A program made the position numbers and the translations under genes. A model generated the notes under the pieces. That model saw only the letters and a list, made by a program, of their open reading frames with translations, did not search any database and was not told the origin of the DNA. This document shows, one piece after another, positions 31,838-42,000 of a stretch of DNA of 43,697 nt; within the stretch, counting starts at the first letter, position 1; every line of letters begins with the position of its first letter. Source of the stretch: Klebsiella pneumoniae (lineage in GTDB: Bacteria; Myxococcota_A; UBA9042); contig CAMDBH010000023.1 in assembly GCA_945889325.1 (NCBI GenBank), forward strand, positions 1 to 43,697, read 5' to 3'.

Positions 31838-32587
31838 ATGTCTGCCGAGACGAATCATGCTTTTTTGCCTGACGATGCGCGGGCGCTTTTGCAAAAAGAC
31901 ACGCCCGGTCTTGAACTTTTGCGCTATTGGAAAAACACCGCCGAAACGCTGTCGGAGCCTGCGCGGGTGCTGCTGAGCTACTTGGTTTCGGGCCTCATCG
32001 GCCGCGGCTGGGCCCATCCAATCGAAAAAGCCATGGAAAGTGCAGGGGAAACGCTTGACCTCAAGCCCGATGCGCTCAAAGCCGCGCTAGCGGAACTGCA
32101 AGCTGCCGACCTGCTGACGCTGGACGGTTCACGCATTGCGACATTGGGCGGTCTGTTGTCGACGCGGGCCACTGGTGCGCAGTTGTACATCGACCACGAA
32201 CATCAAGTGCATTTGCTAGGTCCATTCGCGGGGTTGGCGGTGACAATCGCGCTGCAGAAGCCCGGGGAGGTTCGCGTTGTGTGCTCGCATGATCGCGCCA
32301 CCAAGTTGGTGTTGGTCAGCGACATCAACGGCGTGGTCAGCCGCGATCCAGAAACAGTCGCTGTGTTTTTGCCAAGTTGGGACGGGATCGTCTCGCCCAC
32401 CGCTGCGATGGCTGCCGGCGGTTTCTTTGCCGACGACGAAGCGCTGGGCAAGTGGGAAGAGGAGAAAAAGGATCCTCCCGGTATGCCATTGGCATCCTTC
32501 ATGTTTCCCATGGCAGCTACGGATTTGGGCCAGCAATTGGGTCAGGCGATGCACGCGATTCTGAATCATCTGCCCGATTTCAGCTGA
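31838..32587 (+). CDS. MerB (alkylmercury lyase)-fold protein lacking the second catalytic Cys
   Basis: A 249-residue cytosolic protein starting at ATG 31838 with GAGG eight bases upstream. An N-terminal winged-helix-like part (about 38-100: LSEPARVLLSYLV, LDLKPDALKAALAELQAADL) leads into LDGSRIATLGGLLSTR and ATGAQLYIDHEHQVHLLGPF, which follow the order of organomercurial lyases. Cys149 and Asp152 in CSHDRATKLVLV sit where MerB has its first catalytic Cys and Asp. The second Cys position (before GGFFADDEALGKW) appears to be Met191. No mer genes are nearby, so mercury resistance is unlikely. A divergent MerB-like enzyme or binding protein is the best guess; the family call is by reading, not by search. 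Confidence 0.55.
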   Translation: MSAETNHAFLPDDARALLQKDTPGLELLRYWKNTAETLSEPARVLLSYLVSGLIGRGWAHPIEKAMESAGETLDLKPDALKAALAELQAADLLTLDGSRIATLGGLLSTRATGAQLYIDHEHQVHLLGPFAGLAVTIALQKPGEVRVVCSHDRATKLVLVSDINGVVSRDPETVAVFLPSWDGIVSPTAAMAAGGFFADDEALGKWEEEKKDPPGMPLASFMFPMAATDLGQQLGQAMHAILNHLPDFS

Positions 32588-32631
32588 TTGCGCCGCTTGG
32601 CCAACAACATAGCGCCCGAATCGGCGCGATC

Positions 32632-34950
32632 TTAAAGCTTGACATTGGGCAGTGTATCGCGGATTTTCTGCAGCCATTTGCAGCGATTCATCATTTCATA
32701 TTGCCATGTTAGCGGTACATCGTCGCCTTCGTTGTTCAGCCACTGCCCCAGTTCGTCACAAGCGGCGCGGCGCGCCACCAGCGTGGCCACTTGGCGGATC
32801 ACTTCGCGGTGCAGATCGGGCATCGATTGCAGGATAATTCTGCTGATTATACGCAGTTGGACCTCTGCCAGGCCCGGATCGCCGTGCCAGGCGGCATAGC
32901 GCGCAAACAGGTAGGTCGCCATCGGGTCGGCAGGCAGATCGCGGTGCAGCTGCGCGATTTCGTGTTTGGCAGTGGCGTTGGGCCCGCCGGCACTCAAAAG
33001 CGCTTTGGCGGCCTGTACACCTGCAGCATGACTGACTAATCCTTGTTTGAGCTGTAGCGTGCGCAGCGGGTTTTCGCCCAGCGGCAGCGCGGCGGCTTGT
33101 CGCCAATTGTCCTGTGCCGCAACGGTGTTGCCGGCCTGCAGTTGCAGATCGCCTCGGGTTATCAATACTTGGGCGCGAGCGAGGCTGCCAAGCCCATTTG
33201 GATCGCTTTTGAGATCCGGCAGGGCCACCAGACGATCCAGCAGCACTTGCACGTCCTGATGGCGCCCGATGCGGCTCAAACTTTCTGCGCGGCCCAGACG
33301 CAAATCGATATCCAGTTCATTTTCGGTCACATTTTCCACGCGCAACAGCAAGCTTTGCCAAAGATCCGCGGCATCCGCGTAACGACCAATGGCCCAAAGT
33401 TGCCGCGCGCGATCGACACAACGACCGACTTCAAGTGCGCAGGGGCGTTCGAACAGACCCGGGCGGGCAAATCGCGCCTGTGCGCGCGCTAAATCCGCTG
33501 CAGTCAAAGGATGTTTCACGCCATCGTCGATATCTGCGGCCCACAACTCGGCCAGAACCGGCAGCGTTTGGCCGGTCGCCAAGCCAAAGTCGGAGGTGGC
33601 ATAGAGCTGCTGCAGCGCTTTTTGTCCGTATTTTTCGACAATCCAGCGCAACAAGGAGCCCGCCAACGTGTAGGCGCGCTCGGAGCTTTGACCAAAAAAA
33701 CCCGAAGGCGACAGAATGTTTTGCAACGACGGTGCCAGGCCCAACTGGCGCATGGCGCGGGCCCACTGGTGGGGATCCAGGCCGTTGCGCAGCGGCCATT
33801 CGGCGGCCACGGCGACTCCTTCAATCAGCAGCGCATCGGGCAAGATGCCAAAGCGCATGGGCACGCCGAACGGCGTTTGTGCATATTGAACGGCAAAAAC
33901 ATGAGCAAGTTCATGAGTTAGTACGCTTGCGCCGTATTCCGGCAACACCATGTTGACCTGTCGCAGCCATGGCTTGGCCATGTCGACCCGATCGGCACCC
34001 ATCAGGCGGCGCTTTTGCGCTGAATCGCGGTACAGATACACGTTGATGGGGCCCGGAGCGCCACCAAACCATTTGTAAAGACTATAGAAACGGAAAGCCG
34101 CATCTTCGGCGACCCACTTGCGCGCTTGCGCTTCCTGCGGGCCTGCGGGCATGTGCAACACCAGCGCGGGTTGTGAATCGCCCGCGACGCGGGTCGCGAT
34201 CGACAGCGGAAGTACAATTGAAATGGGCAGTTCGGCCTGAACGTCCGCCGTAGTGACGCGCCACAACTCATCGGTTGCGCGCCGCTCCGCGACGACGACC
34301 CCGGTGAGCGAGAGCGCAGCGGCAATCCCAACCGTCTTATTGCGCCAGTACGGCCGCGCGGCGCCGTGTTTGTCCACTGCGATCGCGAGCAGCGGCGCCC
34401 ACACGGCCAGATCGAGCAGCCGGAACGCCGCGTAGGACCACGTGATTGTCACACCGTCTTCGTACAGCGCCCCAGCGACGTAGCCAACCAGACCGTGAAA
34501 CACAAAAATCTGTGGATGTTGGTAAAAGTGCGCGATCGGCCTGATCGTCGAAGCCAGCACCAGCAGCCAAAAAAGTAGCAAGGCATATCGCGGCAGGAGC
34601 AACCAAGCTAGTGCCGCCATGCCGGCACCGACAAGCGCCGAGGCGATCGGTCCCAAAATATAAAAACCCATGCCATATAGGCGATTGCAGTTGGGTATCC
34701 ACAAAGACGCCAGCAGCAACAGAATCGCAGGACCTGCCAGCATACCGAGCCAACTGCGCGCAGAGACGGGAATTTGTCTCAGCTGACGCAGGTGCAGGAC
34801 GCCTGCGCACAAGCCGACGACAGGGCCGAGCAACAAACTCGCGTGATAATCGAGCACCGCCAAAGTCGGCGCGGCGCAAAGCAAGGCGGCGACCGCGGTG
34901 GGCAGCCAAATCGGCAAAGCGCGGAACAGGGTGACGATCTGCTTGAGCAT
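32632..34950 (-). CDS. Membrane-embedded gluzincin metallopeptidase with TPR-like tail
   Basis: A 772-residue protein from the ATG at 34950; a TTG at 35025 would add 25 residues. The N-terminal 220 residues hold about seven hydrophobic helices. The following soluble domain carries LTHELAHVFAVQYA with HELAH at 346-350 and Glu377 in LLIEGVAVAAEW as third zinc ligand, the pattern of peptidase MA-like gluzincins. GVPMRFGILPDALLIEG is typical of that group. The C-terminal half (about 490-770) is helical and repeat-like, with ARQLWAIGRYADAADLWQSL and RAQVLITRGDLQLQAGNTVA resembling TPRs. The peptidase part probably faces the periplasm. Substrates are unknown. It is divergent from the cyclase gene and convergent with the MerB-fold gene. 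Confidence 0.8.
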   Translation of the reverse strand: MLKQIVTLFRALPIWLPTAVAALLCAAPTLAVLDYHASLLLGPVVGLCAGVLHLRQLRQIPVSARSWLGMLAGPAILLLLASLWIPNCNRLYGMGFYILGPIASALVGAGMAALAWLLLPRYALLLFWLLVLASTIRPIAHFYQHPQIFVFHGLVGYVAGALYEDGVTITWSYAAFRLLDLAVWAPLLAIAVDKHGAARPYWRNKTVGIAAALSLTGVVVAERRATDELWRVTTADVQAELPISIVLPLSIATRVAGDSQPALVLHMPAGPQEAQARKWVAEDAAFRFYSLYKWFGGAPGPINVYLYRDSAQKRRLMGADRVDMAKPWLRQVNMVLPEYGASVLTHELAHVFAVQYAQTPFGVPMRFGILPDALLIEGVAVAAEWPLRNGLDPHQWARAMRQLGLAPSLQNILSPSGFFGQSSERAYTLAGSLLRWIVEKYGQKALQQLYATSDFGLATGQTLPVLAELWAADIDDGVKHPLTAADLARAQARFARPGLFERPCALEVGRCVDRARQLWAIGRYADAADLWQSLLLRVENVTENELDIDLRLGRAESLSRIGRHQDVQVLLDRLVALPDLKSDPNGLGSLARAQVLITRGDLQLQAGNTVAAQDNWRQAAALPLGENPLRTLQLKQGLVSHAAGVQAAKALLSAGGPNATAKHEIAQLHRDLPADPMATYLFARYAAWHGDPGLAEVQLRIISRIILQSMPDLHREVIRQVATLVARRAACDELGQWLNNEGDDVPLTWQYEMMNRCKWLQKIRDTLPNVKL

Positions 34951-35161
34951 GTGGCAGAAGTACCGCAGTCGCACACGCTGCGCCAGCCCTCGCAGCTGCC
35001 GGTAAAGCTGAGACCGATTTGGCAACCACGGCCTGCGCGTGTTACCTTGTGCAGCCTGTGGCCTTCGTTGCCGCTGGTATCACGCTGCGTCATGGCAAAG
35101 TGCGTGGAATCAAAAGCAACGTTGTCATAAACAGGCCGACACGTCGTTGAGGAAGTTCGTC

Positions 35162-36826
35162 ATGGTGCCGTGCAAGCTCGTCCGCGTCAGCAGCGGCAAT
35201 GCGCAACAAGAAATCATGTTGTCCGACGTCACGACGATCGGGCGGCAGCCGACCAATAGCTTGCAGATCGTCGATCGCCTCGTGTCCAAAGAGCATGCGG
35301 TCATTTCACGGCGGCCGGGCAGTACGCTGTTTGTTTTGCATGACTTGGATAGCCGCAACGGCACCTACTGCAACGATCGTCTGGTCGAAGGCCAGACCGC
35401 CTTGCGCCACGGCGACACGGTCCGCATCGGCAGCACCACTTGGCGATTTTCGGTCAGTGAAGAATCACTGCCCTCGCATCATCTGGATACCATGCGGGAA
35501 CAAGCGGTTGAGGAACCACCATCGGCCAGCATCCACGCCACGATGCAGATCGATTTGGCCCACGATTTCGCCCGCGCTGATCTGGTGTTGGACGATCGTA
35601 TGTTGCGCGCCGATTACGAGAAACTGCGTTTGGCGTACACGCTGTCGGGCGATCTGCATGCTGCGAATGATATTGAAGAATTGCTCGACAAGCTGTTGAC
35701 ACGGATCTTTGAGTGGCTGCCGGTCGATCGCGGTGTAGTGCTGTTTGTCGATGAGAAGCGTGAGGGCGATCCCGCCGACCGCTTGGTGCAAATGGCCATG
35801 AAAATTCGCGCAGGTGCAGCGCTTGGCGGCGATGAACGCGAAGTGAAAGTGCCGCGATCGATTCTCAAACAAACGTTTGATAAGCGCGAGGCCGTTCTGT
35901 CAACCGATGCCCGGCTGGATGCGCGGTTCGGCAACGCCCAATCCGTTGTTTTGCAGGGGATTAAGTCGTCGATGACCGTGCCGCTGCTGACGCAGGATCG
36001 CGCGATCGGGGTGCTGCACGTCGATTCTTTGATCAGTTCGGGCCTGTTTGCGGAAAAAGATTTGGCCATTTTGGCGGCGGTATCGCGTCAAGCTACCATT
36101 TCTATTGACAATGTCCTGCTGCAACGCCGGGTGCTTGAAGAAGCCGCGCTGCGCTCCTCGCTTTCGCGCATGCTTTCGCCCAACTTGGTCGAGCGGATTG
36201 TGTCGGGCGATCTGGTGATCGAAAAAGGCGGCGCCGTTAAACTTGTGACAGTGGTTTTTGTCGACATCCGCGGCTTTACCAGCCTGACCGAACGCCTGCC
36301 GCCAGTTGAGATGGTCGCGACAATGAACGACTATTTTGAACGCGTCTCCAACGTCATTTTTGCGCACGACGGCACGCTCGACAAATACATCGGCGACGCG
36401 GTCATGGCCCTGTGGGGCGCGCCGCTCGGCACCGACGACGACGAACTCAACGCGGTGCGCGCTGGCTGGGAAATGCAGCAAACCGTTGCAGAATTCAACC
36501 GCGAACGCGTGGCGCTGAACCAAGAACCGATCGGCATTGGCGTCGGTGTGGCCACGGCCCAAGTCATCGCTGGCTACGTGGGTTCTTTACAAACAATGAG
36601 TTACACGGTATTCGGCCGCGGCGTCAATTTGGCCGCGCGCCTGTGTTCGGCCGCCAAAGCCGGCGAGGTTTTGATCGCGCCCTCGACGCTGGAAGCCGTC
36701 AAAGCTCACGTGGAAGCCATTGAATTGCCTGAGGTCTATCTCAAGGGCATGGCAGATCCGGTCAAGCCGGTGCGCGTGACCAAAATGCTCACGCACAAAA
36801 GCGCCCAGATTGCCCGCAAGATCTAA
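35162..36826 (+). CDS. FHA-GAF-class III nucleotide cyclase
   Basis: A 554-residue soluble signalling enzyme. The ATG at 35162 has AGGAAG upstream. The FHA domain (about 3-100) shows TTIGRQPTN, LVSKEHAVI and LDSRNGTYCND. The GAF domain (about 160-320) includes LPVDRGVVLFVDEK and SSMTVPLLTQDRAIGVLHVD. The cyclase domain (about 360-535) has metal Asp368 in VFVDIRGFTSLTE, Lys408 and Asp412 in KYIGDAVMALWG, and Asn489 and Arg493 in VNLAARL for transition-state binding. The residue before, usually the Asp that selects adenine, is Arg486 (VFGRGVN). It should respond to a phosphothreonine partner and a small ligand; the product, cAMP or other, is unsure. Confidence 0.92.
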   Translation: MVPCKLVRVSSGNAQQEIMLSDVTTIGRQPTNSLQIVDRLVSKEHAVISRRPGSTLFVLHDLDSRNGTYCNDRLVEGQTALRHGDTVRIGSTTWRFSVSEESLPSHHLDTMREQAVEEPPSASIHATMQIDLAHDFARADLVLDDRMLRADYEKLRLAYTLSGDLHAANDIEELLDKLLTRIFEWLPVDRGVVLFVDEKREGDPADRLVQMAMKIRAGAALGGDEREVKVPRSILKQTFDKREAVLSTDARLDARFGNAQSVVLQGIKSSMTVPLLTQDRAIGVLHVDSLISSGLFAEKDLAILAAVSRQATISIDNVLLQRRVLEEAALRSSLSRMLSPNLVERIVSGDLVIEKGGAVKLVTVVFVDIRGFTSLTERLPPVEMVATMNDYFERVSNVIFAHDGTLDKYIGDAVMALWGAPLGTDDDELNAVRAGWEMQQTVAEFNRERVALNQEPIGIGVGVATAQVIAGYVGSLQTMSYTVFGRGVNLAARLCSAAKAGEVLIAPSTLEAVKAHVEAIELPEVYLKGMADPVKPVRVTKMLTHKSAQIARKI

Positions 36827-36858
36827 GTCGGCGCAAAAAACGCACCCGCGCGCAAAAG

Positions 36859-37428
36859 CTAATGCTGGTAGTAGGGATTTTCGCCCGTTGAGTGATCGGT
36901 CACGTCGATAATCTCGCCGATTTCGGGAAATTTTTCCTTCAACCGTGTCTCGATGCCGTATTTCAACGTCGCCGACGACGAACTGCAGCCGTGGCAGCCA
37001 CCGCCGAACTTCAAAAGCACATTGTTGTCTTGGACTTCCACCAGATCCACGTGGCCACCGTGGGCGGCAACGCCCGGATTGATCTCGCTGTCCAAAATCC
37101 ACTGCACACGTTCGGTTAGCGGTGCCTCGTCGGACGGCCCCGAACCCTTGTTCGGGTTTTCAAAATGAAATCCTGAAAAATCAGCGGTTTCAACATAATC
37201 GACTGTACCGTCCTTGAAACGATCATGGCTTTTCGCGTCGATGTAGACCGTCAACCCATCGGCCACCATGACTTGGTCGTCGGGGCGGGCTTGGGTTTCA
37301 AAATCGAGATCGTAAAAAAACCCTTCTGGGCCACCGACATCGACAATAATGCGCAAGCCGTAACCGTCGGGCTGTTGTTTGTCACCCATTTCACGCACTT
37401 TTTTGACGGCCGTACTGGTAATTTGCAT
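36859..37428 (-). CDS. nfuA: Fe-S biogenesis protein NfuA
   Basis: NfuA carries 4Fe-4S clusters and passes them to client enzymes such as radical SAM proteins; RimO in this window is a plausible client. The 189-residue protein joins a degenerate A-type (IscA-like) domain without Cys (1-95) to a NifU C-terminal domain (100-180). The cluster-binding motif is FGGGCHGCSSSSATLKYGIE with Cys145 and Cys148. ERVQWILDSEINPGVAAHGG and the ending GENPYYQH follow E. coli NfuA closely. The Cys-free N-terminal domain is normal for NfuA and serves client recognition. It converges with the cyclase gene. Confidence 0.93.
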   Translation of the reverse strand: MQITSTAVKKVREMGDKQQPDGYGLRIIVDVGGPEGFFYDLDFETQARPDDQVMVADGLTVYIDAKSHDRFKDGTVDYVETADFSGFHFENPNKGSGPSDEAPLTERVQWILDSEINPGVAAHGGHVDLVEVQDNNVLLKFGGGCHGCSSSSATLKYGIETRLKEKFPEIGEIIDVTDHSTGENPYYQH

Positions 37429-37576
37429 TCAAAGCTCCAAAGTGTGCGCCAAATCGCGAGCGGCACTGCGCTGATCCTAGGTCACCACGGCGCAAAGTCA
37501 ATGGCGGACCAAATTTGTCCGAGATGAAGCGTTGGGCGGTCGCCCCAAACACTGTTGTGATATTGAAGCTTTAGGA

Positions 37577-39070
37577 TTATTGAACGCTGGCAGTGCCTGT
37601 CGGCGCTTTGGCGCCGTCCAACGGTTGCACTGCGGCAGGCGTGGCGGGCTTGTCATCCGCTGGTTTGGCAACAGGTTTGGCCGGCTGCGGCGGACCGGAC
37701 TTGTCGGATCGCAAGTCGCGGACGTCCAGTTGCAACTCCTGAGCTCGGCGTTGCCGTACCTCCAAAAGTTTTTTCAGGCGCGCTTGCAACTTGTTGACGT
37801 CGGGGCCTCCCGCTTTGCCATCTTTGGCCAAAGTCTTTTGTGCCGTGTCCAGATCCCCTTGCTCCATCAGCAGTTCTGCCATGCGCAAACCCCCGCTGGC
37901 TGTGGTCGCCAGCGGTCGCGCCCCCGGTCGCACAAGGGGCCACAACGTCGACGGCGGCGCGATGAGCGCGACCTGACCGCGAAAGCGCGGCGCCGGTTCG
38001 ATCAAAACGATGCCGCGCGGCTCAACGCCGATCAAACGCATCAAATCTGGCGTCCAGTCCGGACGCCGCGCCAAGTCTCGGCGCGCGATATCGATGGGAT
38101 CCGGCAACGTCCATTCAGCCCAGCCCGGCGTCTTGCCGTCGCCGCGTCGGTAGGCGCGCACGCCGACGTGCTGCACGCAATGGGCGGCCGCCTGGCGTGG
38201 ATAAAGTGCCGCCACGCCATCGCTGTCGCCCATCCACTCCAAATGAAACACACCCGCAGGCACAGCGCTGCGATTGAGCTTCAAATCACCGCCGCCAAAG
38301 CGCCCAAATGCGAGCAGAGAACCGTTGGCCAAACCGATGCGGTACTTGGTGTTGGGCGCGGTGCTGCCCAGATTGCCGCCCGCCGCGGTGTCCGGCCAAC
38401 CTGCGCGTGCCTCCATTTTGGCGAGCGCTTTGCCAGCCGGGTCTTTGCGGATACGCACGCGGCGCTGCCCAGTCCAGGTGCCGCAACCGCTGGTGTTTGG
38501 CGCTGCGCCAGCACCAATGAGCAAAGTCACATCGTAATTGGTCAGACTGCCATCGCCCAGCACGTCGACCACGACCTCATTGGCTTGCAGATCCAACGTG
38601 CCAAACGGGTTCACTTTCGCCGTGTCGACATCCACCGCAGATAGTTCCAACTTCAGCGCCACATTGGCATGCACGGCGTACAACCATGCGCCATCCTTTG
38701 AGAACGCAAAGCCATGCACGATAGGTGCTTCAAGCAGGCGCCGCCGCTCCAAGGTAAATGCATTGGTGATCGAGATCTTAGTGGCGTCAGCGCTGGCCAC
38801 TTCAATCCGGTACGGCGCATTTTTGACCAGCGGCGCGATCGTGCCCACGCTGGCCCTCTGCTTGCGCCGCGCATCTTCGTCCAAGCCGCGCCAGTCGATT
38901 TCGCCCGGTGCCGCCTGCGGTGGGGCAGGTTTACCTATGGGCACTACGGGTTTGGGCTGGCCGGTCTTTTGTCCTGCCGGCGTTGGTACCACGGGTTGCG
39001 CCCATGCCGCGGTGCCAAGCCAGAGCGACCAAATCGCTGAGAAAATCAGCATTTTTACGAGCTTAAGCAT
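37577..39070 (-). CDS. Secreted protein of unknown function
   Basis: A 497-residue protein with a signal peptide (KMLIFSAIWSLWLGTAAWAQ, cleavage after AWA). A Pro/Lys-rich linker (about 25-55) precedes a beta-rich region (about 70-330) with ISITNAFTLERRRLLEAPIV and GFAFSKDGAWLYAVHANVAL, which look like propeller strands. Segments such as HLEWMGDSDGVAALYPRQAA and WTLPDPIDIARRDLARRPDW follow. Residues about 390-450 are helical and coil-like (MAELLMEQGDLDTAQKTLAK), then a Pro/Ala/Lys-rich tail. The start at 39070 has AGGG upstream. It begins 18 bases after the giant IPT/TIG lipoprotein gene and probably works with it. No family is recognised. Confidence 0.78.
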   Translation of the reverse strand: MLKLVKMLIFSAIWSLWLGTAAWAQPVVPTPAGQKTGQPKPVVPIGKPAPPQAAPGEIDWRGLDEDARRKQRASVGTIAPLVKNAPYRIEVASADATKISITNAFTLERRRLLEAPIVHGFAFSKDGAWLYAVHANVALKLELSAVDVDTAKVNPFGTLDLQANEVVVDVLGDGSLTNYDVTLLIGAGAAPNTSGCGTWTGQRRVRIRKDPAGKALAKMEARAGWPDTAAGGNLGSTAPNTKYRIGLANGSLLAFGRFGGGDLKLNRSAVPAGVFHLEWMGDSDGVAALYPRQAAAHCVQHVGVRAYRRGDGKTPGWAEWTLPDPIDIARRDLARRPDWTPDLMRLIGVEPRGIVLIEPAPRFRGQVALIAPPSTLWPLVRPGARPLATTASGGLRMAELLMEQGDLDTAQKTLAKDGKAGGPDVNKLQARLKKLLEVRQRRAQELQLDVRDLRSDKSGPPQPAKPVAKPADDKPATPAAVQPLDGAKAPTGTASVQ

Positions 39071-39088
39071 CCATTCCCTGTCGCAGCC

Positions 39089-42000
39089 CTATTTACCGAA
39101 GGGCCCGGCACTGCCACCCGCGGTAGGTAAGATCAACGGCAGAGGGACGTTTGCGGACACGATGTTGTAAGCCCATGAAATCCATGTATATTGACTGAGT
39201 AGCTTGCTGTTGAAGTTGTCAACACTGAGGCTCGGCGAATAGATGCGCCAAATGCGCAGCCGCGCTGGGCCAGGAGCCAGCGGCGACATGCCCAACATTT
39301 TTCCGAAATCGGGCAGCGGCGCCTTGAACAGTTCACCGCTGGCATAAATTTCCCAGCGCGTGTTGTAACTTTCGTCGGTGATGCGGATCAGATTGAAACT
39401 CGGCGTAAGGCCCGGCGCGGACTGCCATTGCACACTTTGGCCGAGCGTACCGCCATCGTTTGGCACAAGCGGATAGGGCATTTCAAGGTAAGGACCCATC
39501 AGCAGGATCGGTTCGCCCGCCGCGACCAAGCCGCCATCCAACGTGCTGACAACACCGCGGTAATCTACGCGGCTGCTGGGAACGCTGTGGTCGCTGACTT
39601 GGCCCGGTCCGTCCACGACCACCCAAGTTCCTTGGCCGCCGACCACGTGCACTGGAAATTTGCCCGCACCCACGCGGATACCGTACAACGGTCTGTCAAC
39701 ACCTGTAGTGAAAACAGTGACAACGGCACCGTCGTAGTGACCGAGATAGCCGCGATCGCCGGCCAGCCAAACGTCGTCTGCAGCTTTGCACACGATGACG
39801 CGGATCGTTGCCGTCGTCCACGCGTTGATTTCACTGAAGATCAACTTGCCTGCCTGTGTTTCGCCGCGGAACACCTGCCCACCGTCGCCGGCGGTAAAGA
39901 CCACGTCGTCGGGCGCGCTGGCCAACGCGCGCTGGCGCGGAAACGGCGGCACGAATTGGGGATTTTTTCCGCTTACGAAAGGCGGCTTGCCCAGAGGCCC
40001 AGCCACCGTTTGCCAAGCTTGACCCTGCCAATGGTGCAACTGATTGTCATTGTCCAACAACCACGCGTCGTTGCTGGCTTGGCCTGCAATGCTGCGCACG
40101 CCGACCCCGAGCGCGAGCGGGAAGAGGTGCCAGCCTAGCGCATCGCGGCGGAGCAACTGGCCGTCGTCGCTGCCGATCCAGCCGTCGGTTTGGCTGTCGG
40201 GCGGCAACCACACGGCAGTCAGATTTTTGCCTGTGGGACTCGCCTGTTGTGTGAACAGCCCGCCCGTCCACACGGAAATTCGCCCTGATTCGCCGACGGC
40301 AACGCGCAAATTGCCGCGTTCCGCCAACGCGTGCAGCGTGCCCGCAGCCTCAAGACCCTCTTTTCCCAGCTTTTCTCCGGGTTTCATTACCGCCCAGCGA
40401 TCAAACCCCCCAACGGGCAATTGTGTCGCTTGTGCCATGGACAGCGGCGCGCTGCCGTACTTGCTGGTGATGCCGCCGTACAATTCATAAGTAATATCAG
40501 AGCCTTCACCCGTAAACAGTGTCGCCGCCGGTTGCCGTTCCAGCGTCAGGACGTCGGTGCGTTGCAGCGTGCTGATCGTCCCCATTGGCACGTAACCCGC
40601 AGCGCCGATATCCAAAGCCGCGGTCAGCGTGCGCATCCCGTCCGCGTCCGGCCCCAGTGGCACGCGATCCATGCGCACGCGAATCTGGCGGTTGAGCGGA
40701 ATTTGCACGTGAACTTTCAAATTTGTGATTTTTTGGCCCGGTTCAATGTTGAGATCGCGCACAAGTCCCATGCTAAGCGCCACAAATTCGGACGTGATTG
40801 CGTCGACATAGCCAGAAAAGCACACAACAGCCTGATTGCCGGGATGGGCGGCGACTGCAAATTTGTGATCAGCCCCGACGATGCCCTGATCGGAATTTGC
40901 CGCAGACCCTCCGTAAATACTCGGACTTGCCGATTGGCAGCGGATCTGTGGCTCACCGATGCGCGGCACGCAGCGGAAGCGCTTGACAGCCAAATCTTTA
41001 CTCAAATCAACGCATTCAAAAGTAGAGGGACAATCCGTGGTTGTGGCACAACTGGCAGCACAATAGTGGGCCATTGCGGTCAATCCGGTGGCTTCGCCCG
41101 GCAAAGGCTGCCCTTCCCCGTCCAATGCAATCGGCGCCGAACCCATCGATTCACAAGTCGTGTTTGGGTCGCACTGGCTGTCGCTGTCGCAAATGGCACA
41201 GTGCCCGGCGACGACGTCGTGGCCGTTGCAATTGCCGGGGGGCAAAACCGTGTATTTTTCCGCATCGACAACCGTGCCAGTCAGCATGCCGTCGGGGAGC
41301 TGGGCGGGATTTTTCTCAGCAGGTGCGCCGGCGCCGTTGGAGGGCGGCGGTGGATTTGCCGCCAAACGAATCGTCACATTTTCAACGCCCAACGCGAGCA
41401 CAGATGCCGCGGTGAAACCGATCTTGTTAGCGTGGACAAAGACCGGGCCAACCAAACCTTTGGTCGACAAGGTGATTTGCCCCCTTTCGTCGGTCTTGCC
41501 TTGCAGCGGCGTGGCCAGATTGTCGCCTAAAATGACCGATGCGCCCGCAATCGGTGTCGCTTTGGCCTTGTTGAGCACCGTGATGTTGACCGCGCCGTCG
41601 ATGGGGTCGCCCCAAGTGCCGAGATCGCTCGCCACCGGATCGAAGTAGCGAAAACCATCCGCAATGGTTTGCGGCGGACTGCCGGTGAAATACGCATAAA
41701 GCGTTGCGTTGCCAGGACCTTTTCCGGGCGGCGTGTGGATGTGGAGCAGACCGCTGTCTACGACTTCAAGCGACTTCACAATGCGATCGGCAAAATAAAG
41801 CGACTGCAATTTGTCCAAGCCGCTGCCGACAACGCTGACGTATGTGCCGCCGGATTGAGCGCCCACATGCGGCACAACCGCGGCCACCATCGGCTGATTG
41901 CTGACGAATTGAACACTTTTGCTCAGCGTCGCCGTTTTGCCGTTGGCAAAAAACAGGGTGACATCGGCACTGCCGGGAGCGCCCGTCGGCGCAGAACCCG

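Noticed and set aside
37532-38644. Open frame of about 370 codons on the plus strand opposite the secreted protein gene
   Set aside because: The composition is of shadow type (many His, Gln, Arg) and the opposite frame has a clean signal peptide, ribosome site and tight spacing to its neighbour.
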